From: DASSKP01 sp035695045
GTDB lineage: Bacteria > Actinomycetota > Actinomycetes > JAFAQI01
NCBI GenBank assembly: GCA_035695045.1
Contig: DASSEX010000078.1
Span: 1 to 64,000, forward strand
DNA length: 64,000 bases
Direction: 5' to 3'
Position numbers and translations under genes: made by a program. The first letter of the stretch is position 1; the number at the start of each line of letters is the position of its first letter. The notes beneath the pieces were generated by a model that searched no databases, had not been told where the DNA came from, and was given only the letters and a program-made list of their open reading frames with translations. This document shows, one piece after another, positions 35,339 through 43,560 of this stretch.

Positions 35339-36363
35339 GACCGCACCGACAGCGGGGTCGCGTCGCGAGTAAACACCCGCGCGAAGAAGATGCCCGCACC
35401 CAGCAGCAGCAGGGGCACGACGAAAGCGATCGACGGCGGCGTGCCGAGCGCGTAGGCCGCGGGCTGCGCAAGCGTCGTCGTCGGCCGCTGCGGGGTCGCG
35501 ACGAGCGGCGGTGAAACCGGCGGCTGCAGGCCGGTCGGCGCCGGCAGCTGCACCGACGGTTGCGAAGCCGGTGGCGGCACCGACGTCACCGGCGTCGTCG
35601 ATCCGCTCGTCGTCGTACCGCCGAGGTCCTGACCGGTGCTGTCCGCGACCGGCGTGTAGCGCACGACGGTCTGCACGTGCGGAGTGCCGGATCGCTTGCG
35701 GCCGTCGATGGTGACGTGCCAGGCATCGGTCTGCTGCGACGTCACCGTGTCGGGCACCAGCGCGATCCCGAGCGCCGGCGTCCCGTTCGTCCACGCCGAC
35801 AGCAGCGGAGCGACGTCGATCGTGAGGACGCTCTTCTTGGCGTCGTACGACGCCGGCGACGACGTCGAGCAGTCGGCCTTGGGCGGCGGCATGACCGAGC
35901 CCTGCTGCCCGTCGCTGAACGGCTGCGTCGCGAGGCAGGCCAGGATGTGCGCCGTCTCGGGCGACTGCGTCCCGTCCGTGCTGCCGGTGGCGACCGGAAG
36001 CGTCATCACCGCGCTCGAGATCGTCCCCGCGGACATGAGGAACGAGGTGTCCGGCAGCAGGTAGCTGCGCGAGGTCTCCTGGCCTCCGGCGAGCCCGACG
36101 TGCAGCGTGTCAGCGGGGTACGGCGACGCCGGAGCATCCGCGGGCGGGCAGCCGAGCGGGCTCGTGCAGATGTCCACGGGCGCGCTCGCGAACCAGGCCT
36201 CGGACACGTCGCCGACGGTGACCGTGACCGGCGTGGCGGAGGCCGGCGTCGTGGGGACCGTGGCGGCGGCCGGCGCCGCGAGCAGCCAGCCGAGCGGCAC
36301 GGCGACGCCGCCGAGCAGCATCGCCGCCCGGCGCAGCTGAGCGCGCCGCCTCACCGTGTTCAT
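35335..36363 (-). CDS. Secreted, membrane-anchored protein with C-terminal helix
   Basis: A 342-residue protein from ATG 36363. A signal peptide (RRAAMLLGGVAVPLGWLLAAPAAA) precedes an extracellular beta-rich part of about 200 residues. That part (VGDVSEAWFASAPVDICTS, SYLLPDTSFLMSAGTISSAVMTLPV, KKSVLTIDVAPLLSAWTNG, ALGIALVPD) recalls DNRLRE-type surface domains. A Pro/Thr/Ser-rich stalk (about 255-315) and a helix (SIAFVVPLLLLGAGIFFA) with a basic end follow, so it is fixed in the membrane facing out. The function is unknown. It is first in the M20 operon and divergent from the racemase-like gene. Confidence 0.75.
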   Translation of the reverse strand: MNTVRRRAQLRRAAMLLGGVAVPLGWLLAAPAAATVPTTPASATPVTVTVGDVSEAWFASAPVDICTSPLGCPPADAPASPYPADTLHVGLAGGQETSRSYLLPDTSFLMSAGTISSAVMTLPVATGSTDGTQSPETAHILACLATQPFSDGQQGSVMPPPKADCSTSSPASYDAKKSVLTIDVAPLLSAWTNGTPALGIALVPDTVTSQQTDAWHVTIDGRKRSGTPHVQTVVRYTPVADSTGQDLGGTTTSGSTTPVTSVPPPASQPSVQLPAPTGLQPPVSPPLVATPQRPTTTLAQPAAYALGTPPSIAFVVPLLLLGAGIFFARVFTRDATPLSVRS

Positions 36364-36518
36364 GTTCGGCACGGCGCCGCGTGCATCCTGCCCGTCATCG
36401 CGACCAAGCCTGCCCCGGCGCTGCGGCCGCCGCATCGTCGCCCGGCACAAGCCGGAGCGCGGCGCCTCGTCGGCCCGTATGACGCGCGGCGGCGCCGCCG
36501 GGGACTACCGTCCGGAGC

Positions 36519-37625
36519 GTGAAGCTGACCGCGGTCGAGCTGCGCCGCATCTCCGTCCCCTACGTCGCGCCGTTCCGCACGTCGTTCGGCACCGAGCTGG
36601 GCAAGGACGCGCTGCTCATCCGGGTGACGACGCCCGACGCCGAGGGCTGGGGCGAGTGCGTCGCGATGGACGCTCCGCTCTACTCCTACGAGTTCGTCGA
36701 CGCGGCCCAGGACGTCGTCAAGCGGTTCCTGCTCCCGCGGCTGTTCGCCGCCGGCGAGGTCACCGCGGGCCAGGTCGCGCACCTGCTCGAGCCGATCAAG
36801 GGCCACCCGATGGCGAAGGCCGCCGTGGAGATGGCGCTGCTCGACGCGGAGCTGCGCACGGCGGGAGTGTCGCTGGCGACGTACTTCGGGGCGACGCGCG
36901 ACCGGGTGCCCTCCGGAGTGAGCGTCGGCATCATGAACTCGATCCCCGAGCTGATCGACGCGGTGGGCGGCTACCTCGACGAGGGCTACGTCCGGATCAA
37001 GCTGAAGATCGAGCCGGGATGGGACGTCGAGCCGGTCCGCGCGGTCCGCGAGCGGTTCGGCGACGATCTGCTGCTGCAGGTCGACGCCAACACGGCGTAC
37101 ACCCTCGGCGACGCACGGCAGCTCGCGCGGCTCGACCCGTTCGACCTGCTGCTCATCGAGCAGCCACTGGCGGAGGACGACGTACGCGGCCACGCCGAGC
37201 TCGCCAGGCGGATCAAGACGCCGGTGTGCCTCGACGAGTCGATCACCTCGGCGCGGTCGGCCGCCGACGCGATCTCGATCGGTGCCTGCCAGATCATCAA
37301 CATCAAGCCGGGACGAGTCGGGGGCTACCTCGAGGCGCGCAAGATCGCGACGCTCGCGGCGGCCAACGGCATCCCGGTGTGGTGCGGCGGGATGCTCGAG
37401 ACCGGCATCGGCCGCGGCGCCAACGCCGCGCTCGCGGCCTGCCCGGAGTTCACCTTGCCGGGCGACGTCAGCGCCTCCGGTCGCTTCTACGCCCGCGACA
37501 TCACGTCGCCGTTCGTCCTCGAGGACGGGCACATCCGGGTGCCGACGGGCCCGGGCCTCGGTGTCGAGGTCATCGCCGACATCGTCGACGAGGTCACGAC
37601 CTCCGTCGAGACGATCCGCCCCTAG
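36519..37625 (+). CDS. N-acylamino-acid racemase / o-succinylbenzoate synthase-like enolase-superfamily enzyme
   Basis: A 368-residue enzyme from GTG 36519. Enolase-superfamily landmarks are in order: KLKIEPGWD (catalytic Lys), LLQVDANTAY (metal Asp), LLIEQPL (Glu), VCLDESI (Asp/Glu), and IINIKPGRVGGYLEARKI (second Lys). The closing GGMLETGIGRGANAALAA marks the MenC2/NAAAR group. Such proteins make o-succinylbenzoate for menaquinone or racemise N-acyl amino acids. No other men gene is nearby, while an N-acyl-D-amino-acid deacylase and peptidases are, so racemisation is the better guess. A 62-bp repeat starts 1 bp after the stop. Confidence 0.88.
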   Translation: MKLTAVELRRISVPYVAPFRTSFGTELGKDALLIRVTTPDAEGWGECVAMDAPLYSYEFVDAAQDVVKRFLLPRLFAAGEVTAGQVAHLLEPIKGHPMAKAAVEMALLDAELRTAGVSLATYFGATRDRVPSGVSVGIMNSIPELIDAVGGYLDEGYVRIKLKIEPGWDVEPVRAVRERFGDDLLLQVDANTAYTLGDARQLARLDPFDLLLIEQPLAEDDVRGHAELARRIKTPVCLDESITSARSAADAISIGACQIINIKPGRVGGYLEARKIATLAAANGIPVWCGGMLETGIGRGANAALAACPEFTLPGDVSASGRFYARDITSPFVLEDGHIRVPTGPGLGVEVIADIVDEVTTSVETIRP

Positions 37626-37626
37626 C

Positions 37627-37688
37627 GTTGAGTGCGACGTAATCCCCCTTGCAGACCCTCTGGTTAGGGGGATTTCGTCGCACTCAAC
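37627..37688. repeat. 62-bp palindromic intergenic repeat, copy 5
   Basis: Same outer arms as the other copies, with CGTAAT on the left and GATTTCG on the right; the centre reads TGCAGACCCTCTGGTT. It lies between the convergent racemase-like and LivHMG genes. The LivHMG frame runs 8 codons into it (ELSATKSP) and stops at TAA 37666-37664. Confidence 0.92.
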
Positions 37689-40633
37689 TCGCGCTTGGGT
37701 GCTGCGCGCCTCGATCGCTGCGCCTTCGGCGCCGCCCCCGACCGCTCGATCGCGGTGATGCTGCCGCCGAGGTAGGCGTCGATGACGGCCGGATCGGCCC
37801 GTACGACGTCCGGCGTGCCCTCGGCGATCACGGTGCCGTCCGCCATCGCGATGATCCGGTCGGAGATCCCCATGATGAGCGGGATGTCGTGCTCGATGAC
37901 GACGAGCGTGAGGCCGAGCTGCGCCTTGAGGTCGACGAGCAGCTCGCCGAGCGCCTCGGTCTCGCGTTGCGCGATGCCGGACGACGGCTCGTCGAGCAGC
38001 AGGCAGACCGGGTCCAGCGCCACGAGGCAGGCGATCTCGGTGATCCGGCGCGTTCCGGTGGACAGCTCCTGGATCTGCTTGTCGCGGTAGCGGTCGAGAC
38101 CCATCGCCGCGACGAGCGCACGCGCCCGCCGTTCCTTCGTCCGCTCGCCGAGCGTCAGGCCGAGCGTCGACGTGAGGAAGCGAGTCGGGCTGACGCGTTC
38201 CTGCGCGAGCATGACGGTCTCCTTGACCGTCATCGTCGGGAAGAGCGCCGCGTCCTGGAAGGAGCGGATGAGCCCCAGCCGGGCGCGGTCCTCCGGCCCG
38301 AGATGCGAGATCTCCCGCCGGTCGAACACCACCCGGCCGGTGTCGGCGCGGGTGAAACCGCCGAGCAGCTCGAACGTCGTCGTCTTGCCGGCACCGTTGG
38401 GGCCGATCAGCCCGATGGTCTCGCCGGTGCGCACGGCGAACGACACGTCCCGCACCGCCCGTACGCCGCCGAAGCTCTTGCTCAGGTGTCGCGCCTCGAG
38501 CAAGGTCGCGCCGGGTGACGGCTGCCGCTGGCCCGGCACGGAGGTGCCGCTCTCCGCGCGCAGCGAGGCGAGTGAGGGCGCCGAGATCGAGGCGTCCGCG
38601 TCGGCGGCTGCGACGTCCTCGCCCGCGTACGCGGGCTCGGGATCGATGCCGTGCCAGCGCGCTATCCGCTTCACGAGCCGGTCGCGCACCGGCTCGACGA
38701 GCTGGATGAGCCCACCCGGCTTCCAGAGGATGAGGCCGAGCGCACCGAGCGACGTCGCCGCCAGCGCGATGTTGCCGATCTTCAGCAACGGCAGCCCGAG
38801 CACCCAGGCCGACCCGATGATCGGACCCGCCAGCACGGAGACGCCGCCGAGCACCGTCATGACGACGACGTCGATGCTGGACTTCGCCGGGAACGTCGAC
38901 GCGCTGATGCTCGACAACCCGTGCGCATAGGTCGCGCCGCCGATGCCGGCGATGAACCCGCCGACGAGATAGCCCTGCAGCTTCACGAGGCTCGCGCGCA
39001 CCGTGAAGGCGCGCGCGTTGTCCTCGTTGTCGCGGATCGCCACGAGCAAGCGGCCGAAGCCACTCCGCCGGATGTTCCGTGCGATCAGCAGCGACAGGAC
39101 GAACAGTGTCAGCGCGAAGTAGTAGTAGCGGTGACCGGTGTCCAGCGGGTGCGACAGCGGCCAACCGGTCGGCTTGCCGGGATCACGCCCGTCGCCGAGC
39201 ATCCACGGCTGGGTGATGAGCCACGCCGGTGTCGCGAGCGCGAAGCCGAGCGTCGTCACGGTGAGCATCAGGCCGCGGATGCGCAGCGCCGGCAGGCCGA
39301 TGACAACCGAGACAATGCCCGCGCCGAGCCCGGCGTAGAGCAGCGCCAGCGGGAAGTCGCCGATCCGTCGCGAGACCTGGAACGACACCACCGCCCCGAC
39401 AGCGGCGACGGCGAACTGGCCCAGCGTCAGCTGACCCCCGAGACCGGTCAGCACGCCGATGGACAGCCCGACGATGGCAAAGCCCATCATCCCGGTGAAG
39501 GTCACTGACAGGCTGTTGGTGATGAACGCGGGGAGGATCGCCAGCACGGCGACGAAGGTGACCGCGATGATCGTCGGCATCATGCGGATCAACCAGATCT
39601 GCTGCAGCCGGTGCGGGATCGGTCGCAGACCCTGGACGGCTGCCCAGCTGCCCTTCTCCTCGTCGCGGCCGCCGCGCTGACGCTGCACCAGGAGGGCGAC
39701 GAGGATGACCGCGAACAGCATGACCTCGACCAGCCCGGAGCGCGGGTAGTTCCACAGCAGCAGCTGCTCGAGGATGCCGAGGCCGATGCCGCCGGCCAGC
39801 GCGAGCGGCAGGCTCTGCATCCGCCCGATGACCGCCGCGGTCATGGCGCGAAGCAGCAGTGCCGGTCCGAAGCTGTCCCCGCTGGTGAAGCCCTGTGTCG
39901 GGGCAGTGAGGATCGCGGTGAACGCCGACAGCGCCCCGGCGATCGCCCACGACAGTGACGACATCCGCGACGCGAAGATGCCGGACATCCGCGCGGCCTC
40001 GGGGTTGGCGGCTGCTGCGCGGATCGCGAGACCGAAGCGCGACCGCTTCAGGAACAGCGCGATCGCGATGACGCAGACCGGCGACAGCACGAGCATGCCG
40101 GAGTAGGCCTCGGTGATCCGCAGAGCGCCGACGTTGAACGCGGGGATCCACGGGTTCGGCATCGGGTAGAGCGACCCGGCGGAAGCCGTGGAGTTGATGA
40201 CGGCGGCGAAGATGACGAGGAACTGCCCGACGCCGAGTGTCGCGACGATGCTCATCAGCCGTGGGGCGTTCCGGAGCCGCCGTACGACGCCGGTCTCGGC
40301 TGCGGCTCCGGTGAGCGCGGCGACGCCGAGTGCGACCGGGAAGGCGATCCAGTAGGGAACGTGCCACTTCACCGCCGCGACACCGAAGAACGCCGACCCG
40401 AACGCGCCGATCTGGCCGTGCGCGAAGTTGATGATCCGGTTGGTCCGGTAGATGAGCACGAGACCGACCGCCAGGAGGCCGTAGGTCAGGCCGATGATCG
40501 TGCCGAGCAGGATCACGGGGAACGGCGTGTCCGCCTTGATGAGGTGATGATGCGCGAGGACGACGGAGACGACCTTCGCGACGGCGACCGCCGCGACGAA
40601 GACCCCGAGCTGCGTCAACGTCTTGCGGTTCAC
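37664..40633 (-). CDS. Liv-type ABC importer fusion: LivH-LivM permeases plus LivG ATPase
   Basis: A 989-residue single chain carrying three parts that are usually separate. Residues 40-320 are LivH-like (GLTYGLLAVGLVLIYRTNRIINFAHGQIGAFG). Residues 350-645 are LivM-like (GLGGQLTLGQFAVAAVGA, AIRDNEDNARAFTV, GGFIAGIGGATYAHGL). After a linker, residues 710-960 are LivG-like, with Walker A GPNGAGKTT (744-752), RSFQDAALFPTMTV, signature LSTGTRRI and Walker B LLLDEPSSGIA. GTG 40633 overlaps the MFS-LivF stop. It should import amino acids, amides or short peptides delivered by the nearby binding lipoproteins. Its last codons read into a 62-bp repeat. Confidence 0.92.
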   Translation of the reverse strand: MNRKTLTQLGVFVAAVAVAKVVSVVLAHHHLIKADTPFPVILLGTIIGLTYGLLAVGLVLIYRTNRIINFAHGQIGAFGSAFFGVAAVKWHVPYWIAFPVALGVAALTGAAAETGVVRRLRNAPRLMSIVATLGVGQFLVIFAAVINSTASAGSLYPMPNPWIPAFNVGALRITEAYSGMLVLSPVCVIAIALFLKRSRFGLAIRAAAANPEAARMSGIFASRMSSLSWAIAGALSAFTAILTAPTQGFTSGDSFGPALLLRAMTAAVIGRMQSLPLALAGGIGLGILEQLLLWNYPRSGLVEVMLFAVILVALLVQRQRGGRDEEKGSWAAVQGLRPIPHRLQQIWLIRMMPTIIAVTFVAVLAILPAFITNSLSVTFTGMMGFAIVGLSIGVLTGLGGQLTLGQFAVAAVGAVVSFQVSRRIGDFPLALLYAGLGAGIVSVVIGLPALRIRGLMLTVTTLGFALATPAWLITQPWMLGDGRDPGKPTGWPLSHPLDTGHRYYYFALTLFVLSLLIARNIRRSGFGRLLVAIRDNEDNARAFTVRASLVKLQGYLVGGFIAGIGGATYAHGLSSISASTFPAKSSIDVVVMTVLGGVSVLAGPIIGSAWVLGLPLLKIGNIALAATSLGALGLILWKPGGLIQLVEPVRDRLVKRIARWHGIDPEPAYAGEDVAAADADASISAPSLASLRAESGTSVPGQRQPSPGATLLEARHLSKSFGGVRAVRDVSFAVRTGETIGLIGPNGAGKTTTFELLGGFTRADTGRVVFDRREISHLGPEDRARLGLIRSFQDAALFPTMTVKETVMLAQERVSPTRFLTSTLGLTLGERTKERRARALVAAMGLDRYRDKQIQELSTGTRRITEIACLVALDPVCLLLDEPSSGIAQRETEALGELLVDLKAQLGLTLVVIEHDIPLIMGISDRIIAMADGTVIAEGTPDVVRADPAVIDAYLGGSITAIERSGAAPKAQRSRRAAPKRELSATKSP

Positions 40634-42855
40634 AGCGCCGCTCCCGCACCGGCACCCTGAAGGAAGACCGCCCGCAGCAGGTCGTCGCGGGCGAGAAGGT
40701 CTTCGGCCCGTCCGTCGAAGCGCATCTCGCCCTTTTCCATGAAGTAGGCGTGCTCGACGAGGTTGAGCGCGATGTTGACCGACTGCTCGACGAGGACGAC
40801 CGCCGTACCGTCGGCGTTGATCCGGCGCACCATCTCGAGCAGCTGGCCGACGATGACCGGCGCGAGGCCGAGCGACAGCTCGTCGATGAGCAGCAGCCGC
40901 GGCCGCAGCATCAGCGCCTTCGACAGACCGAGCATCTGCTGCTCACCGCCGGACAGCGTCGCGGCCAGTGACGTGCGGCGCTCGTACAGCCGCGGGAACG
41001 CCTCGAACGTCGTGTCGATCGCCCGCTCCACTGCGGCCCTGTCGCGGCCCATCGTGTAGCCGTAGCTGCGGAGGTTCTCGACCACCGTCATCGGACCGAA
41101 CACGGCGCGTCCCCCGGGGATCTGGGTGATGCCCAGTCGCAGCCGGCGTTCGGCGTCGAGGTAGGTGATCTCCTGGCCGCGGTAGCGGACGCTGCCCTTG
41201 CTCGGCAGGCCGATGCCGGAGATGACCTTGAGCAGCGTGGACTTGCCGGCGCCGTTGACTCCCAGCAGTGCGACCATCTCGCCGTCGTCGACGGTGAAGT
41301 CGACGTCGAAGAGCACCTGCAGCTGACCGTAGGAGAAGTCGAGCCCGCGCGCGGCGAGCATCGGCAGCCGGCCGCCCCCGGCGTGGATGCGCTTGATCTC
41401 CTCGTCCTCCAGGACCTCGTCGATCATCCGGTCGAGGTCGTGGCCGATGAGCTTGCCGCCGCTGGCGATGATGAGCGCCCCGAGCACACCGGGGATCGCG
41501 ATCGCGACCATCGTCCCGGTGGCGCCGTACTGGCTCTGGATGCCGCCGAGCAGCAGCGCGCCGGCGAGCCCGCCGATCGAGGAGAAGATCGCGATGAGCG
41601 CCTGCGCGTGCGGCCGCATCGTCGCCGGGATGATCGACAGCAGCGACACCGCGAGCAACGGCGTGAGCAGGCCGATGGCCGCACCCGCGAGCCCGAAGCA
41701 CGTGATCATCGGCGCGAACCACGGCATGACGCCACCCGCCGCGATGAGCAGTACGCCGACAGCGAGCAGCACACCGCTCGCGGCGAGCACGCGTCCCGGC
41801 GCAGACCGGAACTGCTTCTCGCCGCGGCCGCCGTAGATCAGCAGCGCCGCCACGCCGCACACGGCGTAGAAGGCGAAGAACGCGCCCCGCCCGGCCGGAC
41901 CGAGGTTCCACCGCTGGTCGAGGAAGAACGAGATGAACACGTTGAGCGGCGCGGTCAGGATGCCGACGACCGCGAAGCCGGCGAAGACGCGCCGGTTGGT
42001 CGGGATGAGCAGCAGCCGACGGCAGATCTCCCAGAAGCCGAGCGCGACGTCGGCCTGCGTCAACGCCTCCGCCTGCACGTGCTCGCCGTGCGCCTCGTGC
42101 ACCGACGCGCGCAGCTGCTGGGTGTCCCACTTGCCGAAGCCGGGATCGCGCAGGCCCATCGCCGCGAGCACCATCAGCACCGCGATCAGACCCAGGCACA
42201 GGAACACGCCGCGCCACGTGAAGCCCAGGTAACCGGCAAGGATTCCGACCAGCGCAGGACTGGCGACCTGTCCGGCGGTGCCCATCGCGTTGTAGACCGA
42301 GACGGCACGCACGCGCGCCGACGGGTGGTAGCTGTCCATGACGAGCGGCGTGTGCAGCGCGGTGACGCTGCCGGTCGTCAGGCCGTCGAACATGAGCACG
42401 GCGAGGAGCCCGAGCAGCGAGGTGACGAAGCCGGAGAACAACGTGATGAGGCTCCAGGCGACGCCGGTCGCGAGGCAGAGCAACGCCCGTCGCGCGCGTC
42501 GTTGGGTGAGCGCTGCCATCGGCAGCGGCGCGACGGAGATCGCCAGCTGCTGCAACGAGAAGCAGGCGCCGATGAGAGCGATCGAGATGCCCAGCGCGCG
42601 GCTGATCTCGGGTGTGAGCACCGTGAACGCGTAGGCCTGGAACGAGTCCGTGATGGACAACAGACCGAGCGCGAGGAGCGGGTAGTAGGACAGGCCGTAC
42701 TGCTTCACGACCTTGCGGAAGCGCTCGGTGTTCTCGTCGCCGACGACGCCCAGCCGCATGCGGGCCTCGTCGCGCAGTCCCTCCCGGGTCTGCTCGATGT
42801 CGGCGACGGCCTCGTCGCCGTCGAGCCGCGTCTGCGCGGGAAGGGTCGTCGTCAT
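40630..42855 (-). CDS. Fusion of a major-facilitator transporter and a LivF-type ABC ATPase
   Basis: A 741-residue product. Residues about 50-470 form a twelve-helix MFS domain, with TQRRARRALLCLATGVAWSL at the loop 2-3 position, APLNVFISFFLDQRWNLG, and a second half with SIIPATMRPHAQAL. After a charged linker (DEVLEDEEIKRIHAGGG), residues 500-741 are a complete LivF ATPase. It has Walker A LGVNGAGKST (near 531-540), IPGGRAVFGPMTV, signature LSGGEQQML, Walker B LLLIDELSLGLAP and switch VVLVEQSVNIAL. There is no frameshift between the domains. It is coupled by 4-bp overlaps to the lipoprotein before it and to LivHMG after it. It supplies the second ATPase; the MFS part is the odd element. Confidence 0.9.
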   Translation of the reverse strand: MTTTLPAQTRLDGDEAVADIEQTREGLRDEARMRLGVVGDENTERFRKVVKQYGLSYYPLLALGLLSITDSFQAYAFTVLTPEISRALGISIALIGACFSLQQLAISVAPLPMAALTQRRARRALLCLATGVAWSLITLFSGFVTSLLGLLAVLMFDGLTTGSVTALHTPLVMDSYHPSARVRAVSVYNAMGTAGQVASPALVGILAGYLGFTWRGVFLCLGLIAVLMVLAAMGLRDPGFGKWDTQQLRASVHEAHGEHVQAEALTQADVALGFWEICRRLLLIPTNRRVFAGFAVVGILTAPLNVFISFFLDQRWNLGPAGRGAFFAFYAVCGVAALLIYGGRGEKQFRSAPGRVLAASGVLLAVGVLLIAAGGVMPWFAPMITCFGLAGAAIGLLTPLLAVSLLSIIPATMRPHAQALIAIFSSIGGLAGALLLGGIQSQYGATGTMVAIAIPGVLGALIIASGGKLIGHDLDRMIDEVLEDEEIKRIHAGGGRLPMLAARGLDFSYGQLQVLFDVDFTVDDGEMVALLGVNGAGKSTLLKVISGIGLPSKGSVRYRGQEITYLDAERRLRLGITQIPGGRAVFGPMTVVENLRSYGYTMGRDRAAVERAIDTTFEAFPRLYERRTSLAATLSGGEQQMLGLSKALMLRPRLLLIDELSLGLAPVIVGQLLEMVRRINADGTAVVLVEQSVNIALNLVEHAYFMEKGEMRFDGRAEDLLARDDLLRAVFLQGAGAGAAL

Positions 42856-43415
42856 ACCGAGCTCACCCGGTGCATGCGGAAGTCGAGCTCCCAGGCGCTC
42901 TCGCCGATGCGGTGACCGGCGGTGTCCAGCAGCACCACGGTGACCGAGTGCATCTGCAGGCTCTCGTGGTCACCCACGATGTCGGAGATCAACGGCAGTC
43001 GGATCTGCATCGCTGTCGTCGTGTAGACGCGATGGTCGTGCAGGTAGGTCGGGTCCGGGCACTTCGGGTCGTGCTCGCACGCGGGGTCCCCGTTGCCGAT
43101 CGACTTCAACGTCTGTCCCGGGCGGATCGGTGCCCGGTCGACGAAGACCGCGAAGTAGCCGGCCTTCCGCGAGGGAGGCGCCGACCCCGGAGCCGCGACG
43201 GTGAAGTCATGGATCGTCCAGGAGACGGTCACCGGAGCATGCACGAGCGACCGCGACTTCGGCGTCAGGAAGTGCAACCTGTCGTCGACGCGGAAGTTCA
43301 GGTCGTTGAGGTGGGTCAGGCCGCAACCGCTCGTCGCCGCCGCGAGCACCACCAGGAGCGCGAGCCGGCGCCGGCGCGCGTGCGGCAACACCCGCGCGGG
43401 AGCACGACCGGACAC
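42852..43415 (-). CDS. Putative lipoprotein of the Liv operon
   Basis: A 187-residue protein from GTG 43415, with AAGGAGG a few bases upstream. The signal peptide LALLVVLAAATSGC ends in lipobox TSGC. The mature part is a single beta-rich domain, SLVHAPVTVSWTIHDFTV, YFAVFVDRAPIRPGQTL and HSVTVVLLDTAGHRIGESAWELDF, that looks immunoglobulin- or fibronectin-like. A CEHDPKCPDP loop may form a disulfide. It does not look like a substrate-binding protein. Its stop overlaps the MFS-LivF start, so it is probably an outer-face accessory of that transporter. Confidence 0.75.
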   Translation of the reverse strand: MSGRAPARVLPHARRRRLALLVVLAAATSGCGLTHLNDLNFRVDDRLHFLTPKSRSLVHAPVTVSWTIHDFTVAAPGSAPPSRKAGYFAVFVDRAPIRPGQTLKSIGNGDPACEHDPKCPDPTYLHDHRVYTTTAMQIRLPLISDIVGDHESLQMHSVTVVLLDTAGHRIGESAWELDFRMHRVSSV

Positions 43416-43560
43416 CGGGCGCCTCCTTCGCGAGCTGGGACCGAGAGTCCATCCTCGGCGCGCCGGAGGCCTGCGTCGTCGTACCGCGGCACCAACTGCC
43501 ACGCCCCCCGCTGTTCCCCGGCACGGAAGGACTTCGACGCCGTACGTCGCCCGTCCTGCC

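Noticed and set aside
36519..37625. Enolase-superfamily gene considered as menC of a menaquinone cluster
   Set aside because: No menA, menB, menD, menE or menF-like gene is near; the neighbours are peptidases and an N-acyl-D-amino-acid deacylase.
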